A stretch of 64,000 nucleotides of DNA from Thermoanaerobaculia bacterium (GTDB lineage Bacteria; Acidobacteriota; Thermoanaerobaculia; Multivoradales; Multivoraceae), in the NCBI GenBank assembly GCA_022826745.1, contig JAJDUI010000036.1, positions 1 to 64,000 on the forward strand, written 5' to 3'. The translations under genes were made by a program, and so were the position numbers. Every line of letters starts with the position of its first letter. The stretch's first letter is position 1. This document shows, piece by piece, positions 58,662 to 64,000 of this stretch. Below the pieces are notes generated by a model, which saw only the letters and a list, made by a program, of their open reading frames with translations, ran no database searches and had not been told where the DNA came from.

Positions 58662-59858
58662 CTACTGGGAGGGCACTTCGACTGCCAGCCGCAGCGTGGG
58701 ATGGGTCTCGGGCGCCGTGATCGCGTTCAGGACCTCGAAGGCCATCTCGAAGCTGGTCCGCGTCTCGCCGCTGATCGCCAGGTCCAGGTCGCTGTGCGGC
58801 TCGACCCGCATGGTCGACGGAGGACCGTTGAAGCGGTGGCCGCTCGTCACCCGGAGATCGAAGGCGGCGTCCGACATGTTGGAAAGCCTGATGTCGATCA
58901 GCTTGTCGCCGGCGCTTCGTTCGACCTTGGTCAACTGCAGCGACGCCTCGAGCAACGGCATGAGGGCATCCTCCCGGCCGATCAGCCAGTTGCCGAACCA
59001 GGCGACGGTGCGGTTCGCGTGCAGTGCCTCCTTGATCGACTCGGCGGTCCGCTCCTCGGCGAATACGAGGGTCGCCGTCCGGTGGCCGCCGGCATGGGGC
59101 GTGTAGTCCCAGTCGATCAGGTAGTGGACGTCCGAAACGCCCAGGATCGCCAGGTCGTTGTCGAGCGCGATCTGCAGCGACTCCGCCGAGTAGAAGTCGC
59201 CGTTCGCCACCTCGATGCCGTGAAGCAGCCCGTCGGCGATGAGTTCCCGGTGCATGTCGGTCAGCTTGGCGACGCCGTCCGGGCGCTGGGCGGGCCAGTT
59301 CGGGTGGTTCCAGAAGACGAAGGCGTTCTGCCCGTTGGCCGCTTCGATCGCCTGCCGCGCCTCACGCTCGCTCGCCGCCTGTTCCTCGGGCGTGGAGGGC
59401 CGGAGCCGGATCATGTAGTCCGCGCCGCTGCTTTCCACGAGAAGAGCGTTCGCATCGGAAATGAACACGGCGTTGACATGGCCCGGAGGCATGCTGCGGG
59501 TGATCTCGGCGCCGTTGACCACGATCACTTCCGACTCCGCCTCCGCGGCGTACTCGCTGGCGACGACGTAGGAGCGGTTCCGGTCCGGATGCGGGATGTC
59601 CTCCCGCCACGGCTGGTACTCAAGGTGTTCGGTGACCGCCATCAGCGCGAGACCGTCCCGCTCTGATTCCTGCATCCGGATGATCGGCCACACCACGCCG
59701 TCGGAGAAGACGGAGTGAGTATGCAGGTCGACCGCGAACGTGCCGTAGCCGTCGACGTCGGGGAACTCGATCGCGCGCTCCTGCGCGACGGCGGGAATGG
59801 CCGCGGCCAACGCCGCGAAGGACAGCACCTGCATCCGGATGGCCAGTCGACTCCTCAT
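58662..59858 (-). CDS. Secreted PHP-domain phosphoesterase
   Basis: A 398-residue protein with a signal peptide (MRSRLAIRMQVLSFAALAAAIPAVAQ) and a PHP metal-dependent phosphoesterase domain: FAVDLHTHSVFSDGVV (HxH motif), LALMAVTEHLEYQ, EVIVVNGAEIT, FVFWNHPNWP and ILGVSDVHYLIDW, giving the clustered His/Asp/Glu ligands for three metals. The C-terminal 140 residues have beta-rich sequence with LTKVERSAGDKLIDIRLSNMSDAAF and may be an accessory domain. Start at ATG 59858 with GAGGAG upstream. Probably cleaves a phosphodiester or phosphomonoester outside the cytosol; substrate unknown. Confidence 0.86.
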   Translation of the reverse strand: MRSRLAIRMQVLSFAALAAAIPAVAQERAIEFPDVDGYGTFAVDLHTHSVFSDGVVWPIIRMQESERDGLALMAVTEHLEYQPWREDIPHPDRNRSYVVASEYAAEAESEVIVVNGAEITRSMPPGHVNAVFISDANALLVESSGADYMIRLRPSTPEEQAASEREARQAIEAANGQNAFVFWNHPNWPAQRPDGVAKLTDMHRELIADGLLHGIEVANGDFYSAESLQIALDNDLAILGVSDVHYLIDWDYTPHAGGHRTATLVFAEERTAESIKEALHANRTVAWFGNWLIGREDALMPLLEASLQLTKVERSAGDKLIDIRLSNMSDAAFDLRVTSGHRFNGPPSTMRVEPHSDLDLAISGETRTSFEMAFEVLNAITAPETHPTLRLAVEVPSQ

Positions 59859-59941
59859 GGCGGGCTCCTCTCGGGTTGCGAAGTTCCGGGACAACGAGGA
59901 AGAGAATAGCCGGTGCAAGCGGCGCTTCGATGAGGCCGGCG

Positions 59942-60916
59942 TCAGGGAACGGCGGCCGTGGCCCGGCGCCGCCGCCAGACGTCCGTCGCCACCGCCAGCA
60001 GGATCGCCACGCCGGTGATGATCCGCTTCGTCGGCTCGCTGGCGCCGGCCTGGGCAAGCCCGGTCTGCAACACGGCGATCACCAGCACGCCGAGAAGCGT
60101 GCCCGTTACCGAGCCACGGCCGCCAAGAAGCGATGTGCCGCCGATAACCACCGCGGCGATCGCCGAGAGTTCCATGCCGATCGCCGCGTTCGGATCGGCG
60201 GACTGCAGGTAGCCGACCTGGCACAACCCGGCGGCCGCCGCCAGGAACCCGGCGAGTGTGAACACCGCGAACTGGACGCGGGAAGGCCGTACGCCGCAGC
60301 GATGGAGCGCCGTGCGGTTGCCTCCGACCGCGAAGATCCAGCGGCCGAAGGCGGTCCGCGAGAGGATGAACTGCAGCGCAACCACGACCCCGAGCGAACC
60401 GACGAATGCGACCGACAACCCCAGGACCGGCACGCTGGCGCCCAGCGCGGCGACCCGCTCGCCGAGATAGCTCGTCCTTGACGCGGTCACCACGTAGGTC
60501 GAGCCCCGGGCGATCTCGAGCATCCCCAGCGTGACCAGGAACGACGGGATGGACCAGCGAGCGACCAGTACGCCGTTGATCGCGCCGCACAGCGCGCCGA
60601 CCGCGAGCGCCACGAGCGCCGCGAGCAGCAGCGGCAGCCCCTGATCGACCGTCAGGACGCCCAGCACGGCCGCCGCGAGCGCAAGCACGGAGCCGACGGA
60701 AAGGTCAATGCCGCCGGCAATCAGCACCAGCGTCAGGCCGGCGGACGCGATGACCAGGGGCGGCAACTGGTTGGCCAGCGTGCGGAACGTCACGGCGGTC
60801 CAGAAGTGGTCCGTGATCAGGCCGAAGGCTACGCACAGACCGAAGATGACAAGGACCAGTCCTCCCCGGTAACCGAGGGAGAACGAGCGGCGCCAGCCGG
60901 CAACGGCAAGCGTCAT
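59942..60916 (-). CDS. Sugar ABC transporter permease (RbsC-like)
   Basis: A 324-residue permease with about eight to ten hydrophobic segments. The RbsC/AraH-type motifs are seen in AGLTLVLIAGGIDLSVGSVLALAA, LVTLGMLEIARGSTYVVTA, GNRTALHRCGVRPSRVQFAVFTLAGFLAAAAGL and MELSAIAAVVIGGTSLLGGRGSVTGTLLG. It would import a sugar with a periplasmic binding protein; the binding protein is at 61807 on the same strand, but a methyltransferase gene lies between them in the opposite direction. No ATP-binding subunit (RbsA-like) is in the window. ATG 60916 (MTLAVAGWRRSFSLGYRG) gives a clean membrane start. Confidence 0.88.
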   Translation of the reverse strand: MTLAVAGWRRSFSLGYRGGLVLVIFGLCVAFGLITDHFWTAVTFRTLANQLPPLVIASAGLTLVLIAGGIDLSVGSVLALAAAVLGVLTVDQGLPLLLAALVALAVGALCGAINGVLVARWSIPSFLVTLGMLEIARGSTYVVTASRTSYLGERVAALGASVPVLGLSVAFVGSLGVVVALQFILSRTAFGRWIFAVGGNRTALHRCGVRPSRVQFAVFTLAGFLAAAAGLCQVGYLQSADPNAAIGMELSAIAAVVIGGTSLLGGRGSVTGTLLGVLVIAVLQTGLAQAGASEPTKRIITGVAILLAVATDVWRRRRATAAVP

Positions 60917-61010
60917 CGGTCCGAACGCCCGGCGAGCATCGAGACGAGGATACAGTCGCGGCTGGCTCGGAGAGCCCCTCTCCCATGACAACGCCCCAGC
61001 GTCCTGCCTA

Positions 61011-61823
61011 GTGCGCTCTCTCGTTCGCAGGGTCCGCGGGGGTTCGAAGGCGGTCGCATACCGGCTGGCGAAAGGCCTGCTGCGCCGGTTCGGCTACGAC
61101 TTCGAAGTCTTCCCCCGCTCGAGGCGAGACGCTCACGCCGTAGCGAGCACCGAGGAGAGCTTCTACCGCGAGTGGAACTCCCCGTCGCCGATCTGGGCGC
61201 CCTGGCGCGGCGAACCCGACTTTCGGGAGGCCTACGACGGCGTCGAGCCGTACACGGTCGTTTCAGCCGATCGCTGCCAGGTCCTGTATCGCCTCGGCCG
61301 CCAGGCTCTCTCGGTCGCCGGCGACTTCGCCGAATGCGGCGTGTACCGGGGAGGCACGGCGCTTCTCCTGTCGAGGATCCTCGAGGGAAGCGGCAAGGCC
61401 CTCCATCTCTTCGACAGCTTCGAAGGCCTCCCGGCGCCCGATCCGGAAAGAGATCCCGATCTCGAGGAAGGCGTCTTCAAGGCCACGTCCGCCCGGGACG
61501 TTGGCGGCCTTCTTGGCCGCTTCCCGGGGACCCTCGAGATCCACGCAGGCTGGATCCCGTCGACGTTCGAGGGGCTCGAGGACTCCCGGTTCGCCTTCGT
61601 CCACATCGACGTCGATCTCTACCGTTCGACGCTCGACTGCCTGGAGTACTTCTACCCCCGCCTTTCCGCCGGCGGGATCGTGGTCTTCGACGACTACGGC
61701 TTCCCCGCCGCCCGCGGCGAGAAGGACGCCGTCGACGAGTTCTTCTCCGACCGGCCCGAGGCTCCGCTCGCCCTGCCCACGGGCCAGGCCATCGTGACGA
61801 AACTCCCTAGCCGGACGACGTGA
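61011..61823 (+). CDS. TylF/MycF-type O-methyltransferase
   Basis: A 270-residue S-adenosylmethionine-dependent methyltransferase from GTG 61011. It has FAECGVYRGGTALLLSRILEGSG (SAM-binding loop), LFDSFEGLPAPDPERDPD, GRFPGTLEIHAGWIPSTF, FAFVHIDVDLYRSTLDCLEYFYPRLSAGGIVVFDDYGFPAARGEKDAVDEFF, the metal-binding Asp pair in HIDVDL and FDDYG as in TylF/MycF macrolide sugar methyltransferases. It probably methylates a sugar hydroxyl. The gene lies between the permease and binding protein of an ABC sugar system but is transcribed the other way, and its 3' end overlaps the binding protein gene by 17 bases. Confidence 0.87.
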   Translation: MRSLVRRVRGGSKAVAYRLAKGLLRRFGYDFEVFPRSRRDAHAVASTEESFYREWNSPSPIWAPWRGEPDFREAYDGVEPYTVVSADRCQVLYRLGRQALSVAGDFAECGVYRGGTALLLSRILEGSGKALHLFDSFEGLPAPDPERDPDLEEGVFKATSARDVGGLLGRFPGTLEIHAGWIPSTFEGLEDSRFAFVHIDVDLYRSTLDCLEYFYPRLSAGGIVVFDDYGFPAARGEKDAVDEFFSDRPEAPLALPTGQAIVTKLPSRTT

Positions 61824-62766
61824 CGACGTCGACCGGAGTCTTCAGGTCCTCCGCCGTCCCGCCGCGCAGGATCTCGAGGGCGGCCTCGATTCCGAAGACC
61901 GCGAGCCGGTCGGCGTGCTGGTCGGCGGTGGCGAGGATGTCGCCCTGGGCGACCAGATCGGCAACGGCGTCGATGTTGTCGAAGCCGACGATCAGCACGT
62001 CGTCCCGACCGCTTTGCCGCCGCGCAGCAAGAGCGCCCAGCGCCATGTTGTCGTTGGCGCAGAGAATCGCGCGCAACCCGGGGTGCTCGCGCAGCATCGC
62101 CGCCGCCACCGTGTTCGCCTGCGCCTGCTCCCAGCCGCCGCTCTGGACGTCGACGATCTCCGCGCCGGCAGCCGCCATCGCATCCTCGAAACCGGCCTGC
62201 CGCTGCTGCGCGTTGAACGCCGTCGGGATGCCGCCGACGATCGCCACCTGATCCCCCGGCGCGAGCCGTTCCGCCAGCACCTCTCCGACCCGGCGAGCGC
62301 CGTCGCGGTTGTCCGGGCCGACAAAAGGCGCGTCGAGGCCCGCCTCGGCCGCCACCTCCGCGTCGAGGCGGTTGTCGATGTTGACCACCACGACGCCGGC
62401 CGCCTGGGCCCGCGCGAGGGCCGGCGCCAGCGCCTTCGAATCCGCGGGCGCGATGACGATCGCGTCGCTGCCCGAAGCGACCATCTGCTCGACAAGGGCG
62501 ACCTGTTGGGCCAGGTCGCTCTCGTTCCGGGTGCCGTTGACGATCAGGTCGTAGTTGCCCGCGTTGGCCTCGTGGTGAGCCCGGGCGCCCTCGGCCATCG
62601 TCTCGAAGAACTCGTTGGCCAAGGACTTCATGACCAGTGCGACCTGCGGCCGCGCCGCCTCTTCGTCGCTGGTGACATCGCTGCCGGGGCCTCCACAACC
62701 CACGAATGGGAGCACGGCGACGGCGAGGAGGCCTGCGAGTGAATCAGGGAGTCTGACGGCTACCAT
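61807..62766 (-). CDS. Sugar ABC transporter substrate-binding lipoprotein (RbsB-like)
   Basis: A 319-residue protein with lipoprotein signal MVAVRLPDSLAGLLAVAVLPFVGCGG (Cys24), then a type I periplasmic-binding-protein fold: ALVMKSLANEFFETMAEGARAHHEANAG, VNGTRNESDLAQQVALVEQMVASGSDAIVIAP, VVNIDNRLDAEVAAEAG, LRAILCANDNMALGALAARR and DVLIVGFDNIDAVADL, as in ribose-binding proteins. It captures a sugar in the periplasm for the permease at 59942. A separate ATPase is missing nearby. The stop overlaps the convergent methyltransferase gene. Confidence 0.9.
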   Translation of the reverse strand: MVAVRLPDSLAGLLAVAVLPFVGCGGPGSDVTSDEEAARPQVALVMKSLANEFFETMAEGARAHHEANAGNYDLIVNGTRNESDLAQQVALVEQMVASGSDAIVIAPADSKALAPALARAQAAGVVVVNIDNRLDAEVAAEAGLDAPFVGPDNRDGARRVGEVLAERLAPGDQVAIVGGIPTAFNAQQRQAGFEDAMAAAGAEIVDVQSGGWEQAQANTVAAAMLREHPGLRAILCANDNMALGALAARRQSGRDDVLIVGFDNIDAVADLVAQGDILATADQHADRLAVFGIEAALEILRGGTAEDLKTPVDVVTSSG

Positions 62767-62779
62767 CGCGCAACGAAGC

Positions 62780-64000
62780 CTAGTCCGAAACCGCAAGCTC
62801 CACCGACTCCGCGAACCTCGCCAGCGCACTTTCCGCCGCGGCCCGGTCCGCGGCCGGCGCCTTCACCCCGTCCGCCTCGTAATGCAACGACAGCACTTCC
62901 AGGCGACCCTGCTTTCGGTGCGCCTTCAGGTCGTACCGCGCCACCAGCCGGTCACCCGCCAGCACCGGCATGCAGTAGTAGCCGTAACGCCGCTGTGAGG
63001 CCGGCTTGAAGATCTCCAGGATCTGGTCGAAGCCGAACAGATAGGCCACCCGGTTACGCCGCCAGAGCACCGGGTCGAACGGGGAGAGCAGTACGCCCCG
63101 GTCCCGCGCGGGGCGCACTCGCCGCAGACGGGCCGCGAGTTCCAGATCGGCGGGACGCACCCATCCCGGCCGCCGCTTTCCGTCGACTGTGATCAGATCG
63201 CACGGCACCACCTCCCCCGCTGAAGCCAGGTCCTCCAGCGCGGCCTTGATCTGGGGCCGCACGTTCTTGAGCCGCCAGGTGTCGGCCAGCGTGCCGATCG
63301 TCGCCCAGCCGTGACCCTCGAGCGCGCGCAGGATCAACGCCCGGATCCCCTCCTCCAGGCTCCAGTCCTCGCTCCGCCAGCGCTCCGGGATCACCCGTTC
63401 GGGCAGATCGAAGGTGCGCTGGAAGTTGTGCCGGGAGCGGATGGCGAGTTCCCCGGTCGACCACAGCGAGTAGGCGACCCACCGTTCCCGCTTCGAGCGC
63501 CACATCTCGCCCAGCATCGGCCCCGTCAGGTCCAGCGACCGCATCGGCCCTTCGGCCTCGACGCGGCGGAGGATCGCGTTCGCCACGTCCGGGTGCTCGC
63601 GGATCCCCTTGCTGTGCCAGGTCCTGCCGCTCCGATACTCCTCGCGGCGGAAGCCGAACGCCGGGTAGAGATCGATCGGGATCCAGCTCGCCTCGTGACC
63701 CCAGTACTCGAAGATCGGCTCGCCCGGCTGAAGGAGTTCCTCCGGCAGGTTCCGGTCGATTCCGGGCCAGCGGGACAGCGGCACGAGCGCGTGGGTGCGG
63801 GCGCCGACAATCGAGATCGTGTCGAGTTGCAGGTAACCGAAGCGCTCGATCAGCGCGTGGACCGCCCGCTTCGCCCGCACGCCCCGGCCCGAAGCCGCGC
63901 GCGGCAGACCGGTCCACTCGGGATTCAGCAGCCCCGCCCGGGCCAGCGCCAGCCGTCGCGCGTCGCGGACCGTGATCTCGGCTCGTACGGCGCCCGCGGC
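62780..64000 (-). CDS. YcaQ/AlkX-type DNA glycosylase, 5' end beyond the window
   Basis: The visible 406 codons read without interruption to the right edge, ITVRDARRLALARAGLLNPE near the edge being the usual N-terminal HTH_42 helix. No start codon occurs before the edge, so the start is outside. The family motif QxD is present as YLQLDTISIVGARTHALVP (Gln and Asp, as in YcaQ/AlkX; AlkZ has QxQ), followed by FEYWGHEASWIPIDLYPAF and LLSPFDPVLWRRNRVAYLFGFDQILEIF, YYCMPVLAGDRLVARYDLKAH. These winged-helix glycosylases unhook interstrand crosslinks or other bulky alkylated DNA; whether they protect from a self-made toxin depends on gene context, which is not visible. It ends 13 bases before the RbsB-like gene starts. 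Confidence 0.88.
   Translation of the reverse strand, partial: AAGAVRAEITVRDARRLALARAGLLNPEWTGLPRAASGRGVRAKRAVHALIERFGYLQLDTISIVGARTHALVPLSRWPGIDRNLPEELLQPGEPIFEYWGHEASWIPIDLYPAFGFRREEYRSGRTWHSKGIREHPDVANAILRRVEAEGPMRSLDLTGPMLGEMWRSKRERWVAYSLWSTGELAIRSRHNFQRTFDLPERVIPERWRSEDWSLEEGIRALILRALEGHGWATIGTLADTWRLKNVRPQIKAALEDLASAGEVVPCDLITVDGKRRPGWVRPADLELAARLRRVRPARDRGVLLSPFDPVLWRRNRVAYLFGFDQILEIFKPASQRRYGYYCMPVLAGDRLVARYDLKAHRKQGRLEVLSLHYEADGVKAPAADRAAAESALARFAESVELAVSD

Noticed and set aside
1..64000. CRISPR arrays, tRNA, rRNA, phage or intact IS
   Set aside because: Looked for regularly spaced repeats, conserved tRNA/rRNA segments and transposase or capsid genes; none recognised. The dispersed repeats are not regularly spaced.

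Overview
The window is 64 kb of very GC-rich, densely packed bacterial chromosome: about 54 protein genes on both strands, no rRNA, tRNA, CRISPR array, phage or intact transposon. The gene mix (tricorn-type protease, PQQ-like beta-propeller protein, tandem sulfatase, Tat-exported Gfo/Idh/MocA oxidoreductase, secreted sialidase-like and SUMF1 proteins, IcmF, and an alkaline phosphatase with a C-terminal domain I associate with secreted acidobacterial proteins) suggests a free-living or host-associated heterotroph of the Acidobacteriota. That placement is an inference; no marker gene settles it.

Layout. 1-2.2 kb: a small accessory patch with a 3'-truncated unknown gene, a short MQxxYAGDIGD-type gene, a lipoprotein, an HTH-like gene and an inverted-repeat element. 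2.2-10 kb (minus strand): central carbon genes, namely an operon pseudo-GAPDH > GAPDH > pyruvate kinase > acyl-CoA dehydrogenase, and malate synthase followed by glycolate oxidase subunit GlcF. 10-17 kb (plus): tricorn protease, PQQ-like propeller, and a GT2 glycosyltransferase fused to a membrane domain. 17-25 kb: double sulfatase, membrane protein, Fic protein, heterodimeric ABC exporter. 25-31 kb: sodium:solute symporter with small partner, MoxR ATPase and VWA protein, the last two separated by an opposite-strand SUMF1 gene. 31-39 kb: nucleoside hydrolase, parvulin, HupE, AbgT transporter, cytochrome c/copper monooxygenase-like protein, sialidase-like protein. 40-45 kb: XdhC halves, MocA and ManA in one coupled operon, then an S41 protease pair and SixA. 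45-54 kb: hydroxyacid dehydrogenase and acyl-CoA ligase, alkaline phosphatase, IcmF. 54-64 kb: DUF2911 and NTF2-like secreted proteins, Gfo/Idh, enoyl-CoA hydratase, a second SUMF1 protein, a PHP phosphoesterase, a split sugar ABC system and a YcaQ-type glycosylase cut by the right edge.

Many neighbouring genes share ATGA, GTGA or TGATG overlaps, so translational coupling is widespread. Two families of non-coding repeats are scattered between genes: (A) a unit of consecutive hairpins built on GCGGGTCAGAAGACCCGC, with at least eight copies or fragments, one of them inside the signal-peptide region of a gene; (B) an element of about 160-180 bp with long terminal inverted repeats, in two copies.

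The observations I consider most worth following are: the GAPDH paralogue that has lost its catalytic Cys, His and a phosphate-binding Arg yet is translationally coupled to the intact GAPDH; the foreign-looking SUMF1 gene between moxR and vwa whose C-terminus resembles a diversity-generating-retroelement variable region; the two repeat families; and the unnamed pair of genes at the left edge.
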